Positions 22,485-34,381 of a stretch of DNA of 64,000 bases are shown one piece after another. The translations under genes were made by a program, and so were the position numbers. Source of the DNA: Doryteuthis pealeii (lineage: Eukaryota > Mollusca > Cephalopoda > Myopsida > Loliginidae); contig CM042145.1 of NCBI GenBank assembly GCA_023376005.1, positions 13,042,454 to 13,106,453 of the forward strand, given 5' to 3'. The stretch's first letter is position 1. Every line of letters begins with the position of its first letter. The notes under the pieces are model-generated. The model saw only the letters and a list, made by a program, of their open reading frames with translations, made no database searches and had not been told where the DNA came from.

Positions 22485-22727
22485 TCAGTCGGTAGAGCGT
22501 TCAGCTAGGAATCACAAGGTTCCTGGTTCGATACCAGCCCTCGCCAACTCAGCGTATGAGTAGCACAGGGATCTGTGTGGTAAAGTGAGGAGCTGATGGT
22601 AGGTGTGGCGCTCCACCTCAGACACTAAAAATAATCACCTTGGTCTAGCGCTAGAGAAAAGGGGATAGACTCCCTCACTGTATAGCTCATACCAACATTA
22701 GGCCGCCCCGTCGACTTTACTTTATTA
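22485..22727 (+). repeat. tRNA-derived SINE, family 1, copy 6 (head-truncated)
   Basis: It starts at CAGTCGGTAGAGCG and keeps the B box GGTTCGATACC, the whole body and the ACTTTACTTTATT tail. It is only about 100 bases from the last DIP2 exon. Confidence 0.9.
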
Positions 22728-22830
22728 TTAGTTATCATTTTTAACTAAGTTATCAAAAGCCTTTCTTTTATTTTTATTTTTATTTTATTTTATTTTCTTC
22801 TGTTTTAACTCTTCGTTGTTTATTTTTCAG

Positions 22831-23083
22831 TGCTGTATTCACGTGGACCAATTTACTAGTTGTCGTTGTTGAACTGGACGGCAATGAAAACGAGGCTCTT
22901 GACTTGGTTCCTTTGGTCACTAATGTTGTCCTGGAGGAACACTACTTAATTGTTGGCGTTGTTGTCGTGGTCGACCCAGGGGTCATTCCTATCAACTCTC
23001 GTGGTGAGAAGCAACGCATGCACCTTCGAGATGGCTTCCTTGCTGACCAGCTTGATCCCATCTATGTTGCCTACAATATGTAG
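22831..23083 (+). CDS. DIP2: DIP2 terminal exon with stop
   Basis: It completes a Cys codon and encodes AVFTWTNLLVVVVELDGNEN, PLVTNVVLEEHYLIVGV, RGEKQRMHLRDGFLADQ and the C-terminus DPIYVAYNM, then TAG at 23081-23083. The C-terminal block is essentially invariant across animal DIP2 proteins. Its codons are noticeably GC-richer than the flanking sequence. The acceptor is ATTTTTCAG. Confidence 0.97.
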
Positions 23084-23661
23084 ATGCAAGGGGAGGTAAC
23101 TGCTTCCAGCAGTTGAACATCAAATTTCAAATCCTCCTCCTCCTCCTTCTCCCACTCCATATCCCTCATCCCTAACCCACATCTATCTTTTGATGATTTA
23201 TCACAAAAGAAAACATAGGACTATTTACTCTAATTTACAACTTCAAAAAAGAAAAAAAAATCAACACTGCTGTCAATATTATTAAGGTGAGAAACATGGG
23301 GTGTGTGGGTGGGTAACTAGGTGTGGGTGTGTGTGTGTGTGTGTCTTTTTTTAAAAAAAAAATTTTTTTTTTTTTTATTTAAATTTTTTTTAAAACTTTT
23401 TTAAAAAATAAATTAACCCAATGATAACTATGATAATATATAAAGTGTGCGTGCTCTGGTTTAGAGCCCATTACAATCAATGTTGAAGATTTTTTTGCAT
23501 TTTAAGAAAAAACGTATACATATATATATATAAAAAAAACTTTTAAAAAAAAAACAAATCGTCTTTTCCTTTTATCTATCTACTTGATTCTTGAATTTTT
23601 TTAATAGTTTTTTTTTTTTTTTTTTTTTTTTTTATCAAGTCCATCGGACACATTCCTGGTG

Positions 23662-23697
<36 letters not shown>

Positions 23698-24342
23698 CTT
23701 TCTTCGTTTTTAAAAATTTTTGATAGAATTAGCTTTAAATAATTTTTTTTTCCCTTCTTTAAATATTGAAGTCGAGTTGTTGATTGTTCTTATTATTTTG
23801 CTATCGTTGTTTCCTGTGATCCTCACTGGCTGATGTCTGCAGCTCTTAGAACTTATGACTCTTATGCAGCGCACGCACACACACACAATACACACCACCA
23901 CTCACACATATATACCATAATGCTATACTGCTACTACGCATTGTGTGCAGACCTCACTGCATACTTGACATCACACAAATGGTCACCACCTTTTTGTTAC
24001 AAGGCACACAATGTATGAAGTGAATCCATTGTGTGCAGCTATTTGATATGTGTACACACCTATATTTGACCACCCATACCATTTTGTTCAACTGTCAAAT
24101 GTGTACTCATTTTTAGTGATTACGCGTTCACACACTATGTAAAGTAAATAACCCACATGTTTATGTCCTCGTTGGCATAGATATGACGAGCAGCAACTTC
24201 ATAGTGTCACCAGCATACAGCAACTTCTCAGAGTTTATCCACTCACGGTATACAAGAATCCTTTTAGGATGTGTACAAAAGTATGAGTTACATGCATACA
24301 GGCATGTATATACACACACAAACACAGTGAGAGTGTCAATTG

Positions 24343-24343
<1 letters not shown>

Positions 24344-24373
<30 letters not shown>
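24344..24373 (+). repeat. TA microsatellite
   Basis: A pure TA run in the DIP2 3' flank. Confidence 0.95.
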
Positions 24374-24376
<3 letters not shown>

Positions 24377-25109
24377 CAATAGACCAGATGAGTTGGGAAT
24401 GATTCTATTTGGGACCTTCTTTATTCTCCATATATCTACAATGCATACCCATACCTACACATAAATATACATATATATATAAATACTTATAATTATACAT
24501 GCATACAGATGCACACCCATAGATATATATATGGAGATTCTTTCAGGTCCTCTGGAGAGCTCAATGTATGATAATTTATTTCATACATAGCAATATTTAC
24601 ACTTCCATATAATTGAAAAAACTCAACAAACCATGATTTGGCTATTATAAATTTATTTCAGCTGGTATCTCTATAAAAGAGACCAGTTTCCTTAAACATC
24701 CATGCATTTAATGGAGGAAAATTGTAGTAATTATGGAGATATAGGTGTGTGTATCTTTAGTAAATAATTTTACTCTTATCATAACTATTACTACTACTAC
24801 TACAACACACACACACACACACACGGACAGAGCATTAAGAAAGACCGACAGTTGCTGTATCTTCATTCCATTGTTTTTGCTGCTCTCTCTCTCTCGGATG
24901 ATTTCAAACTGCTTTTTATTTCTTGGCACTTTGCTTCTCATCGTCTTTTTCCTCCCTTTCCCACTCCCACGCCCCCCCCCCCGCCCCCATTTGGTTTTCA
25001 CGTTTCTCCTAAAAAGATTTGTACTGAAATTTCTCTAAAAAGAAAGGAAAATGGGGGAGAAAATTCTTCAGCCAACAAAAAAAATGAAAAAAGTGAGAAA
25101 CCTCCTGGG

Positions 25110-25330
25110 AAGATTATCGTCATCATCTTCGTTGTCGTCGCCATCTTCATTGTCAACAACAATAACAACAAACAAAGAACAACAAACAAAGAACAACAAC
25201 AACAAACAACAACAAAACAACTTACCATTGTCGTCGTTACACTGTGCTGAACATTATCTGCTACCTAACCACTATTATTACTACCACTACCACCAATACC
25301 ACTACTACTACTACTACTACTCCAATCACA
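25110..25330 (+). repeat. Triplet-repeat cluster (TCG/TCA, ACA, TAC)
   Basis: Successive imperfect runs of ATC/GTC, AACA/ACA and TAC/CCA/ACT units. They produce open frames on both strands that are not genes. Confidence 0.9.
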
Positions 25331-26030
25331 ACAAACCTGTTGTGTTTTAAACAGCAGTTTTGCTTGTCTTGTAGAAATGTTTCCTTTTAACCAAAAAAAA
25401 GAAGAAAAAAAAAAAACATTTTTATAATTTTTTTTATGCTGCTCTGTAAACTGCAATCTTCAACTTGGGATGTTTTTTCTGTTTCTTTTTTTATTCTAAG
25501 TTGTTGGGTTTGTTTAATAGTTTTTTTTCTTCCCTTTTTATTTAATTTTTTGTCTTTTTTCTGCCACTAAAAAAATTTTTTATTTAACAATCTTGTTCTC
25601 CTCTTCCTCCTACTCCTTTCTCGTCCTCCTACTCCTCCTCATTCCTGTGTTAGTCAGCCGCAAATATTTTTCCTTCCAAAATTTTGCTCTAGACTGCTCT
25701 ATTCGCACCGGCCGGCCGAGCTACCCCCACAATCACTGCTCTTCTTAGGTGATAAAAAGCTCCTTCCCCAATCTTTTTAAAACCTTTTTTTTTTCCCCCT
25801 ATATGTCATAAAATGCTCTGTCTCTTTCTCATGGCTTGTCTACTGCTCTCCAGGCTGGTGGGAATTACTGCACCAAAAGAAGAAACTTAACTTAAGCTTG
25901 CTTGGAGCCCACATCTCTCTCATTCACTCTAGTCAGCCTAATAAATCTCTTCTCCAATGAGTAAAAGGGAATGTCATTGTTGTCTTGTCACACACTTTTT
26001 TTCCCCACTTTTAAAAACAAAAACACTAAT

Positions 26031-26122
26031 ATATTATATATATATATATATACATATAGATATATATGTATATACACACACATATATATATATATATATA
26101 TACATATATATGTATATATTCT
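26031..26122 (+). repeat. TA-rich compound microsatellite
   Basis: Alternating TA runs with CATA and GTATA interruptions. Overlapping Tyr-Ile ORFs on both strands are artefacts. Confidence 0.95.
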
Positions 26123-27171
26123 ACACTGCTCTCCTCCCTCACCCCCCAGTAAATATTGGATGTACAAATCTTAAATGATAGAATACTAACTTCTCTTTCG
26201 CCTCTTTTTTTTCTCTCCTGCTCGGCCAGTCCCATTTAATGTTGTTGTCATGGAAACATACAGTTTTTAAAAAGGGCTGACCACCCCATCCCCCACCCCC
26301 CATGCTCCATCTCCCCCTCACCCTCCTGCAGATGGGGGAGATTTGGCTCATTACATCTGTTTGGTTTTTTATTTATTTTTATTTTTTATTTTTTTAAATT
26401 TTTGTAAACATTATGTAAGATATTTCCTTTTAAAAACATTTTGTCACAGTCCCAACATCCTCTTTGGAAAGAGAAAAAAAAAATATTATGAATTGAAACA
26501 AATAATTTAAAAAAAAAATTTTTTTTTTTTTTTTTTTTTTGAATTTTTTTTTAAAAACCCTAAAAATCAACAAATATTGCCTGTTGTTATCAGGACGCTG
26601 AGTAGAACTGGGTCATCTTTCTTATATCTCTCTCTCTCACTCCTCTCTCTCGTCTCTCTCTCCTTCCTCACTGTAAAACGGTAACTTGAAACTGTTAATA
26701 ATTTACAGAGGACACGAACTGATGCTGAAGTTGTCATATTAAAAAAAAAAAGATAAAAAAGCAACAAACTGTCTGGACAAATATTTTCAATTCTTGTAAG
26801 ACCCAACCACTGAGAAGAGAGAAATCTCTTGTGATTCCTTAAATAAACTTAGTCACCAAACTTTCCACAGAAATGTGACAGCATTTTCTCTTGTTGTCTT
26901 CTTTATTATCTGCATGTTTTGCATGAAACTTGTTTTATGGAATGTTTTTTTTACTTTGTGAATATTTTATATCAAATATAAATTTAGCTTGTTTTTTGCT
27001 AAACTTATTTCTTACTATTGTCTTCATGCATGTTTATATTTTATTTGATAAAAAAATTAATTTTAGTCTCATCTATGTTGTTATTTTTACCAAAATTGAA
27101 TTTGTTTTTGTTTGTTTTTTTTATTTTATTTTTTTTAAATTTCTTGTCTGAATGTAGTTAATAAATTTTTA

Positions 27172-27523
27172 GGTAATCTGAACATTAGCTACATAAATGA
27201 GAGTAACCTCCTCTTGTTTATTTCACTTTGAGGAAGCCGTCTGTTTTTGTCAGCCATTTTCATTTCACCATAATCAATACAACTGCATGTTTTAACATGA
27301 AAATATCATAAAATGTGTTCTTAATTGCAATTAAGTTCATTTCAAATAATGCCTAATCACAATTAAGAACACATTTTATGATATTTTCGTGTTAAAACAT
27401 TCAGTTGTATTGATTCGAACAAATTCGTATTTCCAGTGTAGATTTACGGTGAAATGAAAATGGCCGAAGTGAAAGAAACATGGGGAGGTTACTCTCATTT
27501 ATGTAGCTAATGTTCAGGTTACC
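27172..27523. mobile_element. Foldback MITE, family F, copy 1 (352 bp)
   Basis: It begins GGTAATCTGAACATTAGC and ends GCTAATGTTCAGGTTACC. Nearly the whole element is self-complementary (TAAATGAGAGTAACCTCC, TCACTTTGAGGAAG, GTTCTTAATT). Flanking 8-mers match only in part (6 of 8). Confidence 0.85.
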
Positions 27524-28059
27524 CATTTTTGCTTGTGTGTTATTATTAGGGTGAATCAAGTTTTGCAATATTTTGGTGACATGAAACACAATTTGGCAGC
27601 TCTGGATGCTTTTGTCAATGTTGTGAATGTGACAAACCAAACTAAACTGTGAGGTGCTGCGCTCACTTGATACTCTCCAAATGCTACTCACCAGCCTGGA
27701 ACCCATAGTTTTAGCCTACTTTACCTTGCCTGATTGTTGAAGTTTTTGCAACCAGTGTGAAATTTCTTGAACCATCTGGTTAGTCTTAATCAACTGCACC
27801 TTCACCTTTCACACAACAAATGTTTTTGGTTGATTCTGCAGTGTTATGGCCCAATTTGCAACTTGTAAAGCAGAAGTTCCTCATGTTGTACATTTATTGG
27901 TGCGGCTTTCAAAACACAGTGAAGCAATGTACATGTCAGTACATCAACTACTATGATACTACCAACCAGATTGGGTATTTTCTGGTACCCAAAATATTGC
28001 AAAGCTTTTGACTCTCCCTAGTATTTGTCTTTCTTGTTTTGATTAATACGACATAAGTC

Positions 28060-28430
28060 GGTAATCTGAACATTAGCTACATAAATAAGAGTAACCTCCC
28101 CTTGTTTCTTTCACTTTGAGGAAGCCATCTGTTTTGGTCGGCCATTTTCATTTTAAAGTAAATCTACACTGAAAATACGAATTTGTTCGACTCAATAAAA
28201 CTGAATGTTTTAACACAAAAATATCATAAAATGTGTTCTTAATTGTGCTTGTGCATTATTTGAAATGAATTTAATTGTTATTAAGAACACATTTTATATT
28301 TTCGTGTTAAAACATGCAGTTGTATTGATTACGGTGAAATGAAAATGGCCGACCAAAATACACGGCTTCTTCAAAGTGAAATAAAAAAGGGGAAGTTACT
28401 CTCATTTATGTAGCTAATGTTCAGATTACC
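28060..28430. mobile_element. Foldback MITE, family F, copy 2 (371 bp), 8-bp TSD
   Basis: Its ends are GGTAATCTGAACATTAGC and GCTAATGTTCAGATTACC. Exact 8-bp direct repeats CATAAGTC flank it at 28052-28059 and 28431-28438. An 8-bp duplication fits hAT-type transposition. No coding capacity. Confidence 0.9.
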
Positions 28431-28748
28431 CATAAGTCTTACTAAGAGCTTATCTCTTATCCCTTAATAATATTCTCAATCTGCACTATTCTTTACTGAT
28501 GATGACGACTAAGTGAGTTGCATTAAAAAAAAAATTTTTAAATGCCATTTTTAAAAACAACCAAAAACTAAGATAAAAGAAAATATTATTCAAAATTATT
28601 ATTAATAATAATAAAGATTGATAATCCTTCCTCTAAGAATAACAGATATTAATGAAAATAGAGAAATGATTGTAAACATGTCATTTCAAACAGATATGAG
28701 AGAGAAAAAACAATATGATGCTATCCAAAAGTTAGGAAATTTATCTTG

Positions 28749-28779
<31 letters not shown>

Positions 28780-28924
28780 TTACCCCCCCCCCAAACAACT
28801 AGTTTCTATCTCCTTCAGTCTCCATCTCGTTCAGTCTCCTTGGCATTGTCTATCACAATGGTTTTTACCAGATTTTGTGCAGTGTTATAAATTATCAAAT
28901 GCAGGGCACCTCACATCATGTGAT

Positions 28925-29045
28925 TTTTAGCAAGCTGGATTAGCCAATCATTGTTGTTAATGAGTTTGATTCTCACTGGATGCCCCACCCCCACTACTTC
29001 TGGGTTTGTATTACAATCAAGCTTAGCTAAGCTCAGTAAACTAAG
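28925..29045 (+). repeat. Possible third tRNA-like repeat, copy 1
   Basis: GAGTTTGATTCTCACTGG resembles a B box, and the sequence continues to CAAGCTTAGCTAAGCTCAG. A related sequence is at 55755-55850 (TTTGATTTTCACTGAG .. AAACTAAGCTAAGCTTAG). Evidence is limited to two diverged copies. Confidence 0.4.
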
Positions 29046-29179
29046 TTATCAAATGTGACTGTGTGAAACTTTCACTATAAATTTTGGCTGGATCTTCTCA
29101 ATCATGTCAAAATGGGACTCTTTCAATTGTTGTCATAATTTTACCTTTTGGGAACAAGAAAAAATCACATTTAGATATT

Positions 29180-29488
29180 TCAGACAATTGTTTTCATCTT
29201 TTTTGTTATATACACAATGTATCGGCCAATGTGCCCTCTGGACTTTTTCATATGTTTCTTGTTGAATTCAGGAGCCTTCACACAACTTCAGACTGAACCC
29301 TTTATTTAATCCATTGCTGTAGATTGTTGGATTAAATAAAGGGTTCGGTTCGACAAGAAGGTTCCAAGTTCAACAAGAAACACCTGAAGATGGCCAAGTG
29401 TACATCGGCTGAAACGTTATGTATGTAACAATAAAGATGAGAACAATGGTCTGAAAAATCTAAATAATACAAATTATCAAGCCTCATG
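29180..29488. repeat. Foldback repeat with hammerhead-like core, copy 4
   Basis: The left arm holds ATCGGCCAATGTGCCCTC and GTTTCTTGTTGAATTC. The right arm holds GAACACCTGAAGA-type sequence (here AACACCTGAAGATGGCC), ATCGGCTGAAACG and AACAATAAAGATGAG. The arms meet at TGGATTAAATAAAGGGTTC-type inverted sequence near 29335. Confidence 0.75.
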
Positions 29489-29814
29489 TAAAAATAAAAA
29501 AAAAATTGAGATGAATAAAGAAAATTAGTAATGATTGTTACCATTTACAGTTTGATGAGAATGGATGAATTCTTTGTGAACAATGCACTGCATGTCAAAA
29601 ATAACAAACAGATGATCATGACACAATGCTGCGATTTTAGGGACTTTTATTATGACTAGTGCTATTTTGTCTTGGGTCATGAGTATAATAAACCTATTGT
29701 TAATGAAGTTAGTTCTCTATGCACTTTTTTTTTTTTCTGGTTGTTACTCGGCAATTTTAGCTTAAATTAGGAGTGAATCTCTTGTTCAAAATATCTGCCA
29801 AATAGTATTATCTG

Positions 29815-29895
29815 CGTTATTTGGACTATTGTCCCCATCTTCATTGTTATTTGTACAACATTTCAGCCGATATACCCTCCGACCTTCTTCTGCCA
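29815..29895 (-). repeat. Single arm of the hammerhead-like foldback family
   Basis: It contains GGACTATTGTCCCCATCTTC, ACATTTCAGCCGATA and CCTCCGACCTTCTTC, an arm in reverse orientation without a visible partner. Confidence 0.6.
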
Positions 29896-30058
29896 AATAT
29901 ATTGATTGTTCTTATATGACAATCCCACAAACATTTTGGATATAATTTGCATATGACATGAAATCTTAGTCTAGGGAACTTTGGCAAATATTATCCAATG
30001 TCATGTCTGTCAAATTATTCAAAATTCTTTGTCATCAAAACATCTTTGAAGATTGTAT

Positions 30059-30298
30059 TTACCCAACCCCTCCACAAGGTCAATTTTTAAGCGGCCTAAA
30101 GAGCTGGTTTGAATTTAAAGTTTTCATCTCTAGTCTTGCCAAGACTAAACAACCCAATCTGCCCTACTATTTACCCAAATAGTTGCAGAGAGAAGAGATT
30201 GATTCAAGGGTATTTAGTGCAAAGTAAAACAAACTGTTTTGTTTAGGATTTTAACTTCAATTTCTGATTCCATTTCCTACAACAAAATAAATGTTACA
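30059..30298 (-). repeat. tRNA-derived SINE, family 2, copy 4 (diverged)
   Basis: In reverse orientation it shows CCCAACCCCTCCAC, AAGGTCAATTTTTAAGCGG, CTACTATTTACCCA, GGGTATTTAGTGC and GATTCCATTTCCTA. Diverged from copy 3. Confidence 0.65.
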
Positions 30299-31138
30299 CT
30301 AATCTCTCCTTGAAGTATTTGTACCACAACAAAAAAATTGTTTTGACTCCTAGTATTATCACCAAATTCTTTTAGTGAGTTTCTGTACTATTGTATTATT
30401 TTTTAAGGTTAAATCAAAATTTGATATAGATTTTCTTCTATTTTAGATTGTGCTAAAAATCCTTAACCACTAAAATGCAGCCTTACAAAAAGCACTCATT
30501 ATAATAAAATCCAATGGCCCTGGTATAGGCATTACTGTATATGAATGTGTGGAGTAACATGTGCCACACCCTTTTATTGGTAGTCAAATGGTGAGTTGAG
30601 GTGACTGTTAATTGTAGAATAATTTGGAAAAACCCTAAGGAGCTTTATTGAAAGTAACCAGAAGAGATCAATAATCGAGATTTGAATAGAAAGAATTGTT
30701 GAAAAGAATTGAACCCAAATTATATTTTAAAAAGCAGGAGTTTGGAAACGAAAGGGTTAAACTTTTCTCACGAAAAATGTATTCCCAGATTTTGACTGAA
30801 ATTGTTTTGCAGGTGTCAAGTGTTTAGTTGTTTCGGACTTTACAATAAACGATAAATTCTGCTAGGGATCATTAAGCTTCCATTGATAAATGTATGAAAT
30901 TACGGTTTCAGAAAGAAATGAACTGTTGAGTCCATTGACGTTTTTGATAAGAGCTCTCTATAAAAAAAGTGCATATAAATCCATATGTTGGAATATGATG
31001 GGCGTTCCCTTTAAGACCTGGCTATGATCAGTTTTTTTTTTGTGTTGCACAATTCCCCAATTGCCAACACACAAGTCAAGAAACTAAGGACTGCTAGATT
31101 GCACACAAGCCTATATGAAGTTGAGAGGAATGAGACCG

Positions 31139-31229
31139 TCAGGTTTGAATTCAGAGTTTTCCTTCTCCTAGACTGGTTACCTAACCATGGTTAAAGAGCC
31201 CAGTTTGCCCTGCTATTTGCCCAGTCATC
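31139..31229 (-). repeat. tRNA-derived SINE, family 2, copy 5 (fragment)
   Basis: It contains CAGGTTTGAATTCAGAG, CTTCTCCTAGACTGGTTACC and GTTTGCCCTGCTATTTG, matching part of the family 2 body in reverse orientation. Confidence 0.65.
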
Positions 31230-32379
31230 ACTTATTGAAGAGAAACAATTTTTTTTCTCTTATTAAACCTTTATTGCTACTAGTGGCGTCTGCTCTATTC
31301 TTAATGAATACTTTTCAGATACAGATGTTAAATTTTGCACTGGGGAACATGGAAAAACAACAAGAAGAAAAAACAAAAAAAAAACACGGCTCCTTGAAGG
31401 AAATTTATCTTTTTACTATTTGTTTTTTGTTTTTTTTTAGGAGAATATCAACTACAAGTGTATTTGTACTAGTAAGTAAGTTGCCTCCTAAGTATTATAA
31501 TTGATACCGTGTTGACCAGGCCTGGTACTACAAGATAATAAGTTACTTTTTATACTCCTAACCCAACAATCTGATCTTTTAACAAACGTTATCACCAAAA
31601 GTCTGTACTGAATTCTATTTGTGTTTGCTGTTCATATTTCTTTTGTCTAACTCCTTGTCATCTTTCCTTTTCCTTATTTCACTCAAGATTCTCCTTCACA
31701 AATATCTAAAAGTGTGTGTGTGTTTTGAATAACTAATAATATTAATCCATTGTCAAAATCCTTTTTTAATAATTTCTACAAAAATTCTTCATCTCAATCA
31801 ACTTTCACTTGTCTATGCTTAATATGAAAACTAATACCAAAAATGGTCAGTAAAAAAGATATTTCAAACTTGAGACCTTTCTATTTTAAATTTCTTTCAT
31901 TAGAGGTGAGTCTACAGTTCATTTTTTTTTTCTTTCTTTTAAGTATTTTGAGGTTTTGCTGTGCACTAATACATTTCAAAACTTTGAATAAAATTGAGTG
32001 TTAAGCATTTTCTATTGCGATTTACTTTTAATATATTGATGAGTTTCATGCTAATTCTTTGTAGTAACTGTGTCTACCACTTGACAACCTTTTCTCAAAT
32101 AAAAAAAGGTAAGACTTAAACCAACAGAATTTCTTCCAACTATCCTCCCAAACAGACATGGGCTTTTTTGACATTCCGTGTCAGTTTCTGAAGAGAAAAA
32201 TAAACAAAATGAGCACCAATGAAAAAAGACATGGATTATTGGTAACAGTTTGAATCATTATCAAATAATTCAAATTTCACTCAGGACCTTTGGTAATTTG
32301 AGACATAAAGATCTTTGATATTTGTAAGTTTGTAAATTCTATAAATGTCCACCTTTCAACCAATTCATCCTGTTGGCAA

Positions 32380-32705
32380 AGCTTTGAATATGTTGAGGAG
32401 TAAGACATCCACTCCCCCCCCCAAAAAAAAATGGATCTGATGGTGAGGCTCTGAGGAGCCTTTCATTGCTATTATTCCCAGGTTTACTCTGGCCCAGAGT
32501 GGTAGTACTTGTTAGGGTCCCAAATAGATGTTTAAAAATTATTTGTATTTGATTTGTGTGCAAAAACAAAAAAAGAAACTCCTAAACAACTACACAAAAA
32601 ATGTAAATATAAATGTACAATGAATGCAATTCCTTAACCTCTAGGCATAAAATAATTCTAAATTGATTGATTTTAACTGCATGTCAACCTATCAATTCAT
32701 TATTA
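32380..32705 (-). repeat. Hairpin-headed repeat (family H), copy 2
   Basis: It carries the ordered blocks CTGATGGTGAGGCTC, CCCAGGTTTACTCTGG, GAGTGGTAGTACTTGTTAGG, then TTAACCTCTAGGCATAAAAT and the head GATTTTAACTGCATGTCAAC. This uninterrupted copy shows where the SINE broke copy 1. Confidence 0.7.
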
Positions 32706-33209
32706 AATGAGGAAAGTCTCGTTCTTAAAATTGCTTGGATGTAGTTTCTTTCTGATATTCCAAATAAAGAAAAGTGTAGTAGAAAAATAACCAGAATTCT
32801 TTTTCAAAGATGTATTATTTGTAAAATAATTTAAAATTATTTTCATTTCTTATCAAAATCTGAACGAAATAACCCCTCAACCAATCAGCAAAATATCTTT
32901 CAATCTAAAATTTGTCTATTTAAATTTTTATTGCCTTGTTTCTTTAAATTTTAAAATTCTTAGTGGCTATAAATCACCACCATCTCCCTGATTATAATCA
33001 CATCCACAAAACGACTGTGAAAGGTTGAGTATCATAAAAGTGCTGTAGTTGAGGTAACATACCAATCTGGTGCTCAGATGACTTTCATTTCTTTGTTTTG
33101 AAACAAAAATAAACAGATATATTCACATTCTAATTTTATTTCAATCATTATTGTTTTCTATTAGATAAATTGGGTTGTAGGATTTTTTTTTTCACTTAAA
33201 ATTTTATAT

Positions 33210-33655
33210 ACACTGTTTCAGAAAAATTCATATAATTTTATAATCTAATAACTTGACAAATTCTCATTCAAATGATCTCAAATTTTAACAGCATATGTAG
33301 AAACAACTCAAAATTCTGTTTAATGTTTAAACACCTTTTTCTTTTCAAGTGAATGGTATTTCTATACCTGAAAAGAAGACATTAGAATTGTGAGTTTTGA
33401 TAAATGGGCCAAAGTCTGGCCCATTTACCAAAACTTTTATTAACCCAGATTAACAATAATCTCAAATTTTAACAGTATGTGTAGAAACAATTCTATGTTC
33501 AATGTCTTTTTTCTTATTCCCAATAATGTATTGGAAAAATAAGGTCTAAAAAAAGTTTGGTTTCAGGTTACCCTTATTGCGCTTTTAACTTAGACTATTG
33601 AATGAGAATTGGTCAAGTTATTAGATTACAAAATATCAATTTTTCTGAAATCCAT
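33210..33655. mobile_element. Inverted-repeat MITE, family M, copy 2
   Basis: The left end ACTGTTTCAGAAAAATTCAT and the block ACTTGACAAATTCTCATTC, ATGATCTCAAATTTTAACAG face GAATGAGAATTGGTCAAGTT and ATTTTTCTGAAATCC at the right. The centre has a strong hairpin (AATGGGCCA..TGGCCCATT). Longer than copy 1. Confidence 0.7.
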
Positions 33656-34175
33656 TGTATTATAATTAACTAATAAAGGGAGATAATCCAGCAAAACTTC
33701 ACAACTTGTCAATGAAATTCCATAATGTGATGCAGCTAATTGACACCTGAAGAAAATCAGAAGAAAAAAAAACAACAAAAATTCTTTTTTCTAATAAAAC
33801 TCAAAATTTTCCCTAATTGAAGCGAAAGTAAACTAGAAGAAAAAACAGGCTGCAAATCTCCAGTGACATTTTATTCTTGATTTTCATAAAATTGTGACTG
33901 TTCATTTAGATTTGATCGGTCATGACAAAAGTATTTCAAGGAAATATTCTAGAAACATTATTGAAAGGTTAATCTGAAGAAAAATTGTTCAAACCATTTT
34001 TTTCTGGGATTGTCATCTTTTCTGCAAACAAAAAAGAAATTACAGAAGATAAAATATGAAATTTTAAGTTCATGTGTGGGATACCAACATCTCAAAATAA
34101 CTGAATTTATAGAAACAGATTTATTCTCCAAACTATAAAATGAAAGAGCTCTTTTCATATACATCAACTATTTGA

Positions 34176-34381
34176 TGGTTGGTTGCTTTTGTTTTATGGC
34201 ATATCAACCCTCTTTCGGGTCATTTAATGCTAAATCAAGTCATTTTGATAAATAAAGGTCTCTATTACAGTACTCGCTGTTGCTTAAGTGGTCACCTAAT
34301 TAAGTATTGAACATGTTCATCGCTGCTTAACTTTGGTGATCTAGTGTGAATTGGTGCTTTTCGTGTGACTTGATCATAATC
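34176..34381 (+). mobile_element. Retroposon-like repeat (family N), copy 1, 12-bp TSD
   Basis: It begins TGGTTGGTTGCTTTTG, with a TATGGCATATCAACCC head, and carries CATTTAATGC, CATTTTGAT, GCTTAACTTTGGTGATCTAG and GAATTGGTGCTTTTCG. The exact 12-mer TCAACTATTTGA flanks it at 34164-34175 and 34382-34393. Copy 2 is at 37665-37857. Confidence 0.8.

Larger units (their letters stand above)
288..23083 (+). other. DIP2: DIP2 gene span (3' part, 11 coding exons)
   Basis: This is the 3' portion of the disco-interacting protein 2 gene. Exons joined in phase encode about 506 residues that follow the DIP2A/B/C family closely to its invariant C-terminus. Full-length family members are about 1,550-1,600 residues, so the DMAP1-binding region and the first adenylate-forming domain lie upstream of base 1. 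DIP2 proteins carry two tandem FAAL-like adenylate-forming domains; work in yeast, fly and mouse ties them to control of specific diacylglycerol pools, and the gene was first found through neuronal partners. All introns begin GT and end AG, and phases agree at every junction. Nine exons lie within 7.1 kb, then a 13.3-kb intron separates the last two. The assignment is secure; which vertebrate paralogue it best matches cannot be judged, and invertebrates usually have one copy. Confidence 0.95.
23084..26850 (+). other. DIP2 3' flank / probable long 3' UTR
   Basis: Low-complexity sequence with T runs (23609-23634, 23663-23698), GT, CA and TA microsatellites, triplet repeats and CT-rich stretches. 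AATAAA occurs on the transcript strand at 23407, 25940 and 26842, so the mRNA end could be short or very long. I see no conserved ORF here. ORFs rich in Gln, Asn, Ser or Tyr near 24700-25460 come from the triplet repeats. Confidence 0.45.

Noticed and set aside
21000..22730. A CRISPR-like or regular repeat array
   Set aside because: The repeats are dispersed transposable elements in mixed orientation. No regular direct repeats with unique spacers are present, and the DNA is eukaryotic.
24708..25456. Several ORFs rich in Gln, Asn, Tyr, Cys or Ser
   Set aside because: All come from triplet and dinucleotide repeats. They overlap on both strands and show no conserved domain.
25957..26235. Tyr-Ile repeat ORFs on both strands
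   Set aside because: They are translation of TA-rich microsatellite.
27536..27706. Minus-strand ORF reading GSRLVSSIWRVSSERSTSQF
   Set aside because: It looks repeat-derived and I cannot name a family with confidence. It runs into a family F MITE and has no splice or start support.
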